Assembly: GCA_904846265.1 (NCBI GenBank)
Contig: CAJHAA010000010.1
Location: 62,001 to 126,000, forward strand
Reading direction: 5' to 3'
DNA from: Psychrobacter immobilis
GTDB taxonomy: Bacteria; Pseudomonadota; Gammaproteobacteria; Pseudomonadales; Moraxellaceae
Length of the DNA stretch: 64,000 bases
A program made the translations under genes and the position numbers. The notes under the pieces are model-generated. The model was not told the DNA's origin. It saw only the letters and a list, made by a program, of their open reading frames with translations, and did no database searches. Shown piece by piece: positions 8,915 through 16,894 of the stretch; position 1 is the first letter of the stretch, and each line of letters starts with the position of its first letter.

Positions 8915-9482
8915 TATTGAATATTCATTTAAATTTTGAAGCTTAATATGATCATTAAATTAGTCATTAGATTTTATTTATAAAATAGCTGCCCTTTAAA
9001 AATGAGCTCGCCATCCCCACTATTAATGATTATACCCAGTCATCTAAGCAAAATAACGGAGCTTGACCAAAATGTTTAACATTCAACTGATAGCAAATAA
9101 TCAGTAAAAAACGGTCGGTAGATATCACTACCTCGTGCTTGATTACGCTGGTGTGTGTTAAACTGTGTCGCTAACTATTTATAGCCCGATTTAATAGATG
9201 GCGATAAATCCGCCTCATTAAGCACAAATTTTAGATATTATTTTGAAGTATCCGTTTTTAGGTACCGTTATCTTTATATATTATTTTTTAGATAATGTTA
9301 TCTTGAAAACTTTTTAGCGTTACTAATTTCTAGCAGTTTTTTAGCATTGTAATTGTAGTATTTTGAGCCTTTATTCATATCAACTCATTTTTGATATTAT
9401 TGACAACCTCTACGCCATATTTTGATGAATCGATTGATTATATCAACGCACTGAGCGAGCGATAGCGCGTCACAATATAAAA
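8915..9482. other. Long leader region between dnaG and rpoD
   Basis: 568 bases without a gene. A T-rich part at 9229-9343 carries five TTTTAG/TTTTTAG tracts ending at 9234, 9261, 9291, 9317 and 9343, spaced 26-30 bases. A TTGACA hexamer is at 9400-9405, but no good -10 lies at the right distance. No terminator was seen after dnaG, so read-through into rpoD is possible alongside promoters within this gap. Confidence 0.5.
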
Positions 9483-11426
9483 ATGTCCGATGCAAGTAAG
9501 CGAGTATTTATGAACGATAAGTCAGTTTCTAAGTCCACATCTCAACTGGCCACCTTAATCCAAATGGGTAAAGAGCAAGGGTATCTCACCTATGCTGAGG
9601 TGAATGACCAACTGCCCGACTCTATTACCGAAAGCGATCAGATCGAAGATATTGTGCAAATGCTGACCGACGTTGGTATCAAAATCTTTGAATCTGCGCC
9701 TGATGCCGATGACATCTTGATGAACGACGATTCAAGTGATGATGACATGGCAGCGGATGAGGCAGCGGCGGTATTGGCCTCTGTTGAGACTGAGCCGGGT
9801 CGCACCACTGACCCTGTGCGTATGTATATGCGTGAAATGGGTACGGTTGATCTATTGACCCGTGAAGGTGAGATCGCCATTGCCAAGCGTATCGAAGAAG
9901 GCATTCGTGACGTACAGCATGCGATGTCTTACTGGCCGGGTACCGTACAGTTCGTCCTTGATGAGTATCAAAAAGTACAAGATGGCGAGAAAAAGCTTTC
10001 TGACGTCATTACTGGCTTTTTAGATCCTGAGACCGAAGCAGACAAAATCGCTGCCCAAGAAGCAAAAGAGGCAGCAAAAGAAGAACGTGAACGCATAAAA
10101 GAAGAAAAAGAAAATCCACCTGTGATCAAAGCAAAAGCCAAAGCAGCGGCGCTTGATGATGATGACGAGGATGAAGACGACGTTGAAGAGGAAGCTGAAG
10201 AAGAAACCAGCGGTATCGATCCTGAAGAAGTACGTCTGCGTCTAGAAGAAATCGAACACTTATTTATCAAAGCCAAGCAAGCCTTGCTAGATTATGGCCG
10301 TGGTAGCACAGAAGCAGATACTGCTTATGCCCTACTTGCCGAACGCTTTATGATGCTAAAGTTGAACAATCGCTTGTCAGATCAAGTCATGGCTATCATG
10401 CATGATGTCTATGACGACGTGCGTAAGCAAGAGCGTCAAATCATGCGTTTGGTCATTCGCCGTGGTCGTATGCCGCGCGAAGAATTCCGTAAGACTTTCC
10501 CTAGCAACGAAACCAACGTCGATTGGCTGATTGAGCGCATCAAAGGCAAACCTGCATTTGCTGGTACGCTAGAAAAAGTCACTGATGATGTTATTTTATT
10601 GCAACGTCGCATTCGTGACTACGAGCAACAGCTCGACATGAAAATCCACGATATGAAAGACGTGGCGCGCCGTATGGCAGTCGGTGAAGCAAAAGCTCGC
10701 CGCGCCAAAAAAGAAATGGTCGAAGCTAACCTGCGTTTGGTTATTTCTATCGCAAAAAAATATACCAACCGCGGTTTACAGTTCTTGGATCTAATCCAAG
10801 AAGGTAACATCGGTCTGATGAAAGCGGTTGATAAGTTTGAATATCGCCGTGGTTATAAGTTCTCGACCTATGCGACTTGGTGGATCCGTCAGGCAATTAC
10901 CCGCTCTATCGCTGACCAAGCGCGTACCATCCGTATTCCTGTACATATGATTGAGACCATTAACAAGATAAACCGTGTCTCACGTCAGTTGCTACAAGAA
11001 ATGGGACGCGAGCCAACGCCTGAAGAATTAGGCGAACGCTTAGAGATGGACGAAGTTAAAGTCCGTAAAGTACTGAAAATCGCCAAAGAACCTATCTCTA
11101 TGGAGACACCAATCGGTGATGATGAAGACTCTCATTTAGGTGATTTCATCGAAGATGGTACGATCTCAAGCCCCGTTGATGATGCGACCGCAGCTGGTCT
11201 GCGTGAAGCGACTCGTGATGTATTGGGCAATCTGACTGAGCGTGAAGCGCGCGTGCTAAAAATGCGCTTCGGTATCGACATGCCAACGGATCATACCTTG
11301 GAAGAAGTGGGTAAGCAGTTTGACGTAACACGTGAACGTATTCGCCAGATTGAGGCAAAAGCACTGCGTAAACTGCGTCATCCGTCACGTTCTGAGCATC
11401 TGCGTTCGTTCTTAGAAAATGATTAA
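9483..11426 (+). CDS. rpoD: RNA polymerase primary sigma factor (sigma-70)
   Basis: 647 residues. Region 1.1 ([21 protein letters not shown]) is near the N-terminus. Region 1.2 ([22 protein letters not shown]) lies at about 111-132. A non-conserved region contains a very acidic run near residues 223-240. Region 2 ([15 protein letters not shown]...[21 protein letters not shown]...[13 protein letters not shown]) and regions 3 and 4 ([30 protein letters not shown]) complete it. It directs core polymerase to housekeeping promoters. ATGs at residues 1 and 10 are both possible starts. It ends in a strong terminator. Confidence 0.98.
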   Translation: MSDASKRVFMNDKSVSKSTSQLATLIQMGKEQGYLTYAEVNDQLPDSITESDQIEDIVQMLTDVGIKIFESAPDADDILMNDDSSDDDMAADEAAAVLASVETEPGRTTDPVRMYMREMGTVDLLTREGEIAIAKRIEEGIRDVQHAMSYWPGTVQFVLDEYQKVQDGEKKLSDVITGFLDPETEADKIAAQEAKEAAKEERERIKEEKENPPVIKAKAKAAALDDDDEDEDDVEEEAEEETSGIDPEEVRLRLEEIEHLFIKAKQALLDYGRGSTEADTAYALLAERFMMLKLNNRLSDQVMAIMHDVYDDVRKQERQIMRLVIRRGRMPREEFRKTFPSNETNVDWLIERIKGKPAFAGTLEKVTDDVILLQRRIRDYEQQLDMKIHDMKDVARRMAVGEAKARRAKKEMVEANLRLVISIAKKYTNRGLQFLDLIQEGNIGLMKAVDKFEYRRGYKFSTYATWWIRQAITRSIADQARTIRIPVHMIETINKINRVSRQLLQEMGREPTPEELGERLEMDEVKVRKVLKIAKEPISMETPIGDDEDSHLGDFIEDGTISSPVDDATAAGLREATRDVLGNLTEREARVLKMRFGIDMPTDHTLEEVGKQFDVTRERIRQIEAKALRKLRHPSRSEHLRSFLEND

Positions 11427-11450
11427 TAATAAAGCAAACTAAGCACCAAT

Positions 11451-11479
11451 AAAAAAGCCGAGTTTATCTCGGCTTTTTT
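11451..11479 (+). terminator. Rho-independent terminator of rpoD
   Basis: A-run, GCCGAG (11457-11462), loop TTTAT, CTCGGC (11468-11473), then six T. It is a textbook terminator 25 bases after the rpoD stop codon. Confidence 0.92.
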
Positions 11480-11545
11480 GTGTCATCGATTTGATGGCTC
11501 GAGTGCTATAACCACATATCTGCATTAAGAAATACAACAACGAGC

Positions 11546-11574
11546 TTGCAATGGCACTATACAGTGTATATGAT
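11546..11574 (+). promoter_or_regulatory. Sigma-70 promoter of the parD-like/map pair
   Basis: TTGCAA (11546-11551) and TATGAT (11569-11574) are separated by 17 bases. This predicts a transcript start near 11581, downstream of the ATG at 11551. That argues the ParD-like protein starts at 11605. Confidence 0.6.
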
Positions 11575-11593
11575 TCGCATACATTTCATATAC
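11566..11593. promoter_or_regulatory. Inverted repeat overlapping the promoter (candidate operator)
   Basis: GTATATGA (11566-11573) and TCATATAC (11586-11593) are perfect inverted arms with a 12-base spacer. They cover the -10 box and the predicted transcript start. ParD-type antitoxins usually repress their own promoter through such sites; autoregulation here is inference. Confidence 0.5.
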
Positions 11594-11604
11594 TAGGTAA
11601 AACA

Positions 11605-11811
11605 ATGGGTATTGTTAAAATTGATGACACACTACACGAAGAGCTTCGTAAAGCCAGTGCGGTAATGGTACGTTCGATTAACGCGCAGGCAGAGTATTGG
11701 ATAAAGATAGGTATGTTGGCCGAGGCCAATCCTCACGCATCTTATACCGATATCATCAGCGAGCAGTTAAAACGAGCAGATGTTAATATAGGAAATCTTA
11801 TCGATGGCTAA
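11605..11811 (+). CDS. ParD-like protein (orphan antitoxin-type, ribbon-helix-helix)
   Basis: 68 residues from the ATG at 11605, chosen because AGGT precedes it and the predicted promoter lies between it and an upstream in-frame ATG. The sequence MGIVKIDDTLHEELRKAS, then RSINAQAEYWIKIGMLAEANP, fits the ParD-like family of type II antitoxins: a beta strand, then two helices forming a DNA-binding ribbon-helix-helix. No ParE-type toxin lies beside it. Instead its last 8 bases overlap the start of a methionine aminopeptidase gene (ATGGCTAA), implying translational coupling. It probably acts as a DNA-binding autorepressor; any antitoxin activity is unproven. Confidence 0.75.
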   Translation: MGIVKIDDTLHEELRKASAVMVRSINAQAEYWIKIGMLAEANPHASYTDIISEQLKRADVNIGNLIDG

Positions 11812-12577
11812 AATCGCGCTAAAAACACCTGAAGAATTGGCCATCATGCGTGAGTCTGGACGCTTATTGGCATCGGTTTTTGCTTACCTAGATACGCACA
11901 TGGTTGCTGGCATCTCCACAATGACTGTCAATGATTTAGTCGAGCGCTATATTGTGGATGTTTTGCAGTCACGACCTGCCAGCAAAGGTCAATACGGCTA
12001 CCAATACGTTCTCAATACTTCTGTCAATCAAGTAGTTTGTCATGGTGTACCCTCAAGCAATCAAGCCCTAAAATCAGGCGACATCATCAATGTGGACATT
12101 ACTTTAGAAAAAGGCGGTTTTATTGCCGACTCTAGCAAAATGTATATGATTGGCGATGTGATGCCCTTAACAAAACGCCTCGTCGATAACACTTATGAGG
12201 CCATGTGGGCAGGTATCCGTATGGTCAAACCGGGCGCAACGCTCGGTGATGTCGGGCATGCCATTCAAAGCCATGCCGAACAGCACGGTTACTCTGTCGT
12301 TAGAGAATACTGCGGGCATGGTATCGGTCGCGAAATGCACGAACAGCCTGAAGTTTTACATTATGGTCGCGCAGGTGCAGGCTTGGTTTTAAAACAAGGC
12401 ATGACCTTTACTATTGAGCCAATGATTAATCAAGGCAAAGCCAAAGTAAAAATGAAAAAAGACGGCTGGACGGTGGTGACTGCAGACAAAAAGCTTTCTG
12501 CCCAATGGGAGCATACCATCGCGGTGACTGCCGATGGTTATGAGGTGCTGACGCTGCGTGAAGAAGAGACCCTTTAG
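11804..12577 (+). CDS. map: Type I methionyl aminopeptidase
   Basis: 257 residues, the normal length for type I enzymes without an N-terminal zinc extension. It removes the initiator methionine from nascent proteins in the cytoplasm. The metal-binding blocks are present: NVDITLEKGGFIADSSKMY (two Asp), CGHGIGREMHEQPEVLHY (His), MTFTIEPMIN (Glu) and WEHTIAVT (Glu). It overlaps the ParD-like gene by 8 bases rather than lying by rpsB, so it may be a second Map of the cell. No terminator was found after it. Confidence 0.95.
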   Translation: MAKIALKTPEELAIMRESGRLLASVFAYLDTHMVAGISTMTVNDLVERYIVDVLQSRPASKGQYGYQYVLNTSVNQVVCHGVPSSNQALKSGDIINVDITLEKGGFIADSSKMYMIGDVMPLTKRLVDNTYEAMWAGIRMVKPGATLGDVGHAIQSHAEQHGYSVVREYCGHGIGREMHEQPEVLHYGRAGAGLVLKQGMTFTIEPMINQGKAKVKMKKDGWTVVTADKKLSAQWEHTIAVTADGYEVLTLREEETL

Positions 12578-12763
12578 AGCGTGCTTACAGTTTTCCTTGC
12601 TGCTGCGCAATACAAAAGTGATTCAAGTATTTAAGTATTTAAGTGTCATCTTATTATTGCCATATTGGTAACTACTGATATCATAGGTCGCGATGATTTG
12701 AGTATACGCTGATTGATACCCTTGCCATCGCTTTTTTATACATGCCATCGATAGGAAACTGAC

Positions 12764-13690
12764 ATGATTGTCCGGCAAACCCCAAACGCTCTCAAGATAC
12801 TTTTTACCCTGCACGGCTCTGTCATTCCAAAAATTTATCCGCAAATTTTGCTGATCGCGCTTCTCAGCACACTTATAACAATTATTCAGCACTGGCTTCC
12901 TGACTCTTTTCCTTATTATGGTATGGCTCCTTTTACCTTGCTAGGAATCGCGTTGTCGCTATTTCTTGGATTTCGCAACAATGCCAGTTATCAACGCTGG
13001 TGGGAAGCTCGAGGGCTTTGGGGTCAGTTGGTATATGATGCGCGTAGCTTAACCCGTCAAGTGCTGTCTTTTATAGATGCTGATACCGAAAATGGGCGCG
13101 AGACTGGGCGAACGATGGTTTACCTGACCATTGCTTTTGCGCATGCTGTGCGCCATCGCCTGCGCGGCTCGTCACCTTGGCATGATGTCGAGCCTTTTGT
13201 CGCATCAAAACACCATGATAGTATGCGCCAAGCGCGCAACCTACCTGATTATATTATGCGCCTCATGGGTAAGCAGCTCGGCGACATTCGGCGTCAAGGA
13301 CTGGTATCAGAGCAAGTCATACAGAATATGGACGAGCGCCTGACGTCTATGACCATTGTATTGGCAGCCTGCGAGCGCATTCATAATACACCGCTACCGT
13401 TTGCTTATATGCTGCTGGTCCATCGCACGACCTATCTGTATTGCATCATGTTGCCTTTTGGCTTGGTGGCCTCGCTCGGTTGGGTGACCCCACTGATTTG
13501 TGCCGTGATCGCTTATACCTTTTTTGGTTTGGATGCCCTCAGTGAAGAGCTAGAAGAGCCTTTCGGCTTAGCCGCCAACAAGCTACCCCTGACTGCATTG
13601 TCGCGTACTATCGAGATTAATCTGCGAGAAGCACTAGAAGAGGCAGATATTCCGCCTGAGATCACTCCTATCAATGGATATTTACCATAA
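12764..13690 (+). CDS. Bestrophin-family ion channel (UPF0187/YneE-like)
   Basis: 308 residues. Typical bestrophin features are an N-terminal membrane segment (IYPQILLIALLSTLITII), then PFTLLGIALSLFLGFRNNASYQRWWEAR with GQLVYDARSLTRQV. A second hydrophobic pair (YLYCIMLPFGLVASLGWVTPLICAVIAYTFFGLD) comes next, and then EELEEPFG with an acidic C-terminus. Bacterial members form pentameric inner-membrane channels; some conduct cations and some anions, and selectivity cannot be read here. Start ATG has AGGAAA 6 bases ahead. It appears to be a single-gene unit after map. Confidence 0.9.
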   Translation: MIVRQTPNALKILFTLHGSVIPKIYPQILLIALLSTLITIIQHWLPDSFPYYGMAPFTLLGIALSLFLGFRNNASYQRWWEARGLWGQLVYDARSLTRQVLSFIDADTENGRETGRTMVYLTIAFAHAVRHRLRGSSPWHDVEPFVASKHHDSMRQARNLPDYIMRLMGKQLGDIRRQGLVSEQVIQNMDERLTSMTIVLAACERIHNTPLPFAYMLLVHRTTYLYCIMLPFGLVASLGWVTPLICAVIAYTFFGLDALSEELEEPFGLAANKLPLTALSRTIEINLREALEEADIPPEITPINGYLP

Positions 13691-13992
13691 GCGTGTTGCC
13701 TTAATTTATTATATCCTACCGTTGGGTAGCTAAATAATATAGGCAATAGTAGAGCTTTTATGAATAAAAAATACATTTGAAAATAGTGATTTTTCTCGCC
13801 ATTATCGTGGTATTTGACTAGCTTAATAAAAGGTAAAATCTTGCCTATTTACGCTTGTAAGACAACCTTTATTCATAGTTTTTTGCGCATCACTTGCTAA
13901 TGATAACTGAATTCGTCTACCATAGAGCCGATTGCTTAAGCACGAGCAGTTTAAACTTATGTAAACTTTATATTTATTTCTGAAAAATAAAC

Positions 13993-14095
13993 CTTGTCGG
14001 GGTGCTTTGATTTTTGATGCTTTAACTACAATCCAAAATCATGGCTGAGAGTTACCCGCGAACCTGATGCAGTTAGCACTGACGTAGGAAACAAG
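13993..14095 (+). ncRNA. TPP riboswitch (THI element)
   Basis: The conserved core is plain: GGGGTGC near the 5' side, GGCTGAGA (14043-14050), ACCCGCGAACCTGATGCAG and the closing GTAGGAA. The closing helix pairs CTTGT (13993-13997) with ACAAG (14091-14095). It lies upstream of tenA and is followed by an intrinsic terminator, so thiamine pyrophosphate binding most likely ends transcription before tenA. Confidence 0.93.
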
Positions 14096-14141
14096 CGTGA
14101 CATTTTATAGCACACCTCTTAAGCATCTATTGCTAAGCAAG

Positions 14142-14180
14142 CCTTGCCAGTTTATTCACATAATCTGGTAAGGTTTTTTT
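14142..14180 (+). terminator. Riboswitch expression-platform terminator
   Basis: CCTTGCCAG (14142-14150) pairs with CTGGTAAGG (14165-14173) with one G-T pair, followed by seven T. It lies between the TPP aptamer and tenA. The competing antiterminator pairing was not worked out. Confidence 0.85.
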
Positions 14181-14245
14181 GTGCCTGCTCACTGATCACC
14201 TCCTACTCTTTGCTTACTCGCATTTTATAACAGTAAGTGAATACT

Positions 14246-14893
14246 ATGAACTACCAAACGTTACGCCACCATTGTCCAACATGGGATGACTACATTCAGC
14301 ATGATTTTGTCAAACAGCTAACGGCAGGTACGCTCGCCCCTGACAGCTTTCGTCACTACCTTGTACAAGACTATTTATATCTTATTCACTATACCCGTGT
14401 GATGGCGTTGAGCGTGTATAAGAGTGATACGCTGGCACAAATGCGTGTCGGTCAAGCAGGCATCAATGCCATGCTCGATATGGAAATTGGCATGTATCTC
14501 GATTTATGTCATGAGTGGGACATCCCACTTAAAGAAGTAGAAAGCGCCCCTGAATCTGCCGTGACTATCGCCTATAGCCGCTACCTATTGGACGCTGCAA
14601 TGTCAGGCTCATTGGCTGAGCTTTATGCGGCGATTGCTCCTTGTTTGATGGGTTATGGCGAAATTGGCAAACGCATTAAAGAACAAGGTTTTGTCGCGGA
14701 CAATCCGTACCAGCCATGGATTGATGTCTTTGCCAGTGACGAATTTCAAGCGATTACCGCGCAGAATGAAGCGCAGATTAATACGCTACTAGCACAGGCT
14801 AACCCCACTCAGGCAGACAAATTCCAACAGTTATTTAATACTGCTTCACGTATGGAAGTGAATTTTTGGCAACAAGCGCTTGATCTGTCCTAG
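14246..14893 (+). CDS. tenA: Thiaminase II / aminopyrimidine aminohydrolase TenA
   Basis: 215 residues from the ATG at 14246; a GTG three codons upstream is possible but the ATG has TAAGTG at proper spacing. The all-helical TenA fold is recognised from WDDYIQHDFVKQLTAGTL, FRHYLVQDYLYLIHYTRV and AIAPCLMGYGEIG, whose Cys133 is the expected nucleophile. TenA hydrolyses aminomethyl pyrimidines from degraded thiamine to recover HMP. It is the only gene behind the TPP riboswitch here; no thiC, thiE or transporter gene lies nearby, pointing to thiamine salvage. Apparent transcription unit: riboswitch, terminator, tenA. Confidence 0.93.
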   Translation: MNYQTLRHHCPTWDDYIQHDFVKQLTAGTLAPDSFRHYLVQDYLYLIHYTRVMALSVYKSDTLAQMRVGQAGINAMLDMEIGMYLDLCHEWDIPLKEVESAPESAVTIAYSRYLLDAAMSGSLAELYAAIAPCLMGYGEIGKRIKEQGFVADNPYQPWIDVFASDEFQAITAQNEAQINTLLAQANPTQADKFQQLFNTASRMEVNFWQQALDLS

Positions 14894-14947
14894 CCCCTAT
14901 ACAAGGTGCTAGCTTTATGGCAAATTTAACGTCACGTACTATTCAAT

Positions 14948-15053
14948 ATATTTGATTCAATTTAAAAGGGTGATAAGGCAACCGAGTGCAGATGTATGAG
15001 TAATACTTTAAGCGAGGTTAACGCTGTTACTCTTTTATAGTGGATTAACGATA
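14948..15053. repeat. Dispersed repeat, copy A (degenerate)
   Basis: Contains AAGGCAACCGA-N3-CAGAT, then ACTTTAAGCGAGGTTAACGC and TTTATAGTGGATTAAC. Most of these blocks recur at 38377-38472 and 41223-41332. It lies between tenA and the methyltransferase gene. Boundaries are approximate. Confidence 0.5.
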
Positions 15054-15081
15054 CAACAAAAAATACTCAAGGAGAGACACC

Positions 15082-15780
15082 ATGGCAGCATTCGATGAAC
15101 ACGCAAGCGCGTATGACAGCTGGTTTTTTGACAACCAAAACTTACTGACCAGTGAGCTAAAATTGGTCGCTCATTTTTTAGATAAGGACTGTGAAATACT
15201 GTCTATCGGCTGCGGTAGCGGACTGTTTGAGTCACTATTGGCGCAGGATTATGATATCCATGTCAAGCACGGCATTGAGCCTTCTAAAGACATGGCTGAA
15301 ATCGCTAAAAAGCGCGGCTTACAAGTAGATATTAGTCCTGCCGAGACTTGCGATATTGAGCCAAATAAGTTTGATATCATCATGTTTAACGGCAGTGTCA
15401 GCTATATCAACGATTTGGATGCCTGTATTAAAAAGGCATTTGATGCCTTAAAAACGGGCGGCAAATTGATTCTTATCGATGTGCCAAAAGAAAGCGGTTT
15501 TGCCAGCTTATATAATTTAGCAAGCTCATTAAATACTTGGGAGCATCCGCTACTTGCGCACATCTCCCCTGCTGATCCCTATCCTATTGAGCTGGTTAAA
15601 TCAGCAAATTGGCGCACCTCTGATGAAAAAATCGCGCTGATGCAAGCCAATGGTTTTGTCGATTTTGAGTATGCACAAACCTTACTGACCCATCCTATGT
15701 ATGCCAATGACAAAGTGCAAGAAGTCATCGAAGGCTATGACCGTGGGGATTACGTCGCTGTTTGTGCTTATAAAAAATGA
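15082..15780 (+). CDS. Class I SAM-dependent methyltransferase
   Basis: 232 residues with a strong AAGGAGAG ribosome site. The Rossmann methyltransferase motifs are visible: motif I ILSIGCGSGLFESLLA (about 46-61), an acidic end of strand 2 (HGIEPSKDMAEIAKKRGL) and motif IV FDIIMFNGSVSYINDLDACIKKAFDALKTGGKLILID. The small-molecule substrate cannot be inferred; similar proteins are annotated only as methyltransferases. It is a cytoplasmic, probably monocistronic gene between tenA and the DUF493 gene. Confidence 0.85.
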   Translation: MAAFDEHASAYDSWFFDNQNLLTSELKLVAHFLDKDCEILSIGCGSGLFESLLAQDYDIHVKHGIEPSKDMAEIAKKRGLQVDISPAETCDIEPNKFDIIMFNGSVSYINDLDACIKKAFDALKTGGKLILIDVPKESGFASLYNLASSLNTWEHPLLAHISPADPYPIELVKSANWRTSDEKIALMQANGFVDFEYAQTLLTHPMYANDKVQEVIEGYDRGDYVAVCAYKK

Positions 15781-15964
15781 GCTGATATGTGTATTAGCAT
15801 TTGATTATCATGGATAACTGAGCAAAATTTATGACAGATCACAGTGATCCATAGCATACTGTCATTGCCATTTTAGCACTTGAATTATAAGTTTAGTGCC
15901 ACTATAAATGGTGAATAAAGCTCTTATGCTAATAGCTAACATTTAATAAAGCGAGGCACACATC

Positions 15965-16357
15965 ATGACTGACGATCCAAAAGACAGCACCAATCAAAAC
16001 AACAACCAAGCACCAGCAAATGAAAAATCAGTAAAAATGACCAACCTAACGCCCAATCAAGGTGTGGTCACAGGCAAAAGAACGGATATTCAAAATCCTG
16101 AGCTCTGGGACTTTCCAATGAACTATCCACTTAGCATCATTGGTCATGAAGGCGAGCGTGAGAACTTACTAAACGAAGTGAAGCTTATCTTGGGCAGTCA
16201 GTTCCCTGATTTTGATTTGGCCTCGATAGAAGTGAAACCGTCTAAAACGGGTCGCTTCCATTCAGCACGGGTCAATCTATATCTTACAGCAGCCGATCAG
16301 GTCAATGTGCTGTATGCCTCACTTGACGCTGCCAAAACAGTTCGTTTGGTCGTATAA
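15965..16357 (+). CDS. DUF493 / YbeD-like protein (UPF0250)
   Basis: 130 residues. The C-terminal 85 residues match the small alpha-beta YbeD fold: LWDFPMNYPLSIIG, then FDLASIEVKPSKTGRFHSARVNLYL and LYASLDAAKTVRLVV. The first 40 residues are a polar Asn/Gln/Lys-rich extension absent from E. coli YbeD. In E. coli ybeD sits by the lipoate genes, but here no lipB or lipA is adjacent. The molecular role is unknown; an ACT-like regulatory function has been suggested for the family. A terminator follows at once. Confidence 0.88.
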   Translation: MTDDPKDSTNQNNNQAPANEKSVKMTNLTPNQGVVTGKRTDIQNPELWDFPMNYPLSIIGHEGERENLLNEVKLILGSQFPDFDLASIEVKPSKTGRFHSARVNLYLTAADQVNVLYASLDAAKTVRLVV

Positions 16358-16400
16358 GCAAATAATTGTCGTTTAAAAAAAGCCAGCCGCTTTTCCGTCG

Positions 16401-16443
16401 AAATCGTCACTCGCTATTAATCACATACGGGTGGCGATTTTTT
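16401..16443 (+). terminator. Rho-independent terminator after the DUF493 gene
   Basis: AAATCGTCACTC (16401-16412) pairs with GGGTGGCGATTT (16429-16440) through 12 base pairs including two G-T wobbles. A T-run follows. Confidence 0.8.
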
Positions 16444-16677
16444 GTGGTTTGCTGTACAATCTGCGCCCTCATTATTATTGTTCTATGTCCCCTTATTGGT
16501 GGGTCATTTACTCGCGAATGAAAAGCAAATGATCCTACGATTTTTACAAAAAACTTATTATTTGAGTCAATCGCGTCTAACCCTTACCCCATCGTCCTTT
16601 GCTAAAATTCGGACACAGCACAACCTCACAGCAACATAGTTTGATGCTAAAATCAATATAGTATTTTCAAAATTTTC

Positions 16678-16723
16678 CCGCTATATTGTGCCTACCTACT
16701 AACAAACACGCTATATGTAGTAC
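16678..16723. promoter_or_regulatory. Pair of NrdR-box-like sites upstream of nrdA
   Basis: Two 16-mers resemble the NrdR consensus acaCwAtATaTwGtgt: CCGCTATATTGTGCCT (16678-16693, about 10 of 16) and ACGCTATATGTAGTAC (16708-16723, about 12 of 16). Their starts are 30 bases apart, near three helical turns, as expected for paired NrdR boxes. A third weaker match begins at 16651. NrdR control of nrdAB is standard in proteobacteria; here it is inferred. Confidence 0.5.
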
Positions 16724-16894
16724 TCAGTGAATTTAATTGTCACTATGAGTAGCGGTAGATTTTTGCCTAAAAAAACACCTATCGCGGCGCAAGCATCGTA
16801 GCATTATAAAGAATGCCTGCCGTTTACTGACTGTGCAGCATCACTATAAGCAACATTATAAATAATTACCAAGTTATCAACTTAAGAGGGCAAC

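Noticed and set aside
9400..9428. TTGACA as a -35 box for rpoD
   Set aside because: No acceptable -10 at 16-18 bases; TGATGA at the right place is a poor match.
9968..10276. Antisense Ser-rich frame over rpoD
   Set aside because: It mirrors the acidic repeats of sigma-70; poly-Ser is a by-product of Asp/Glu codons.
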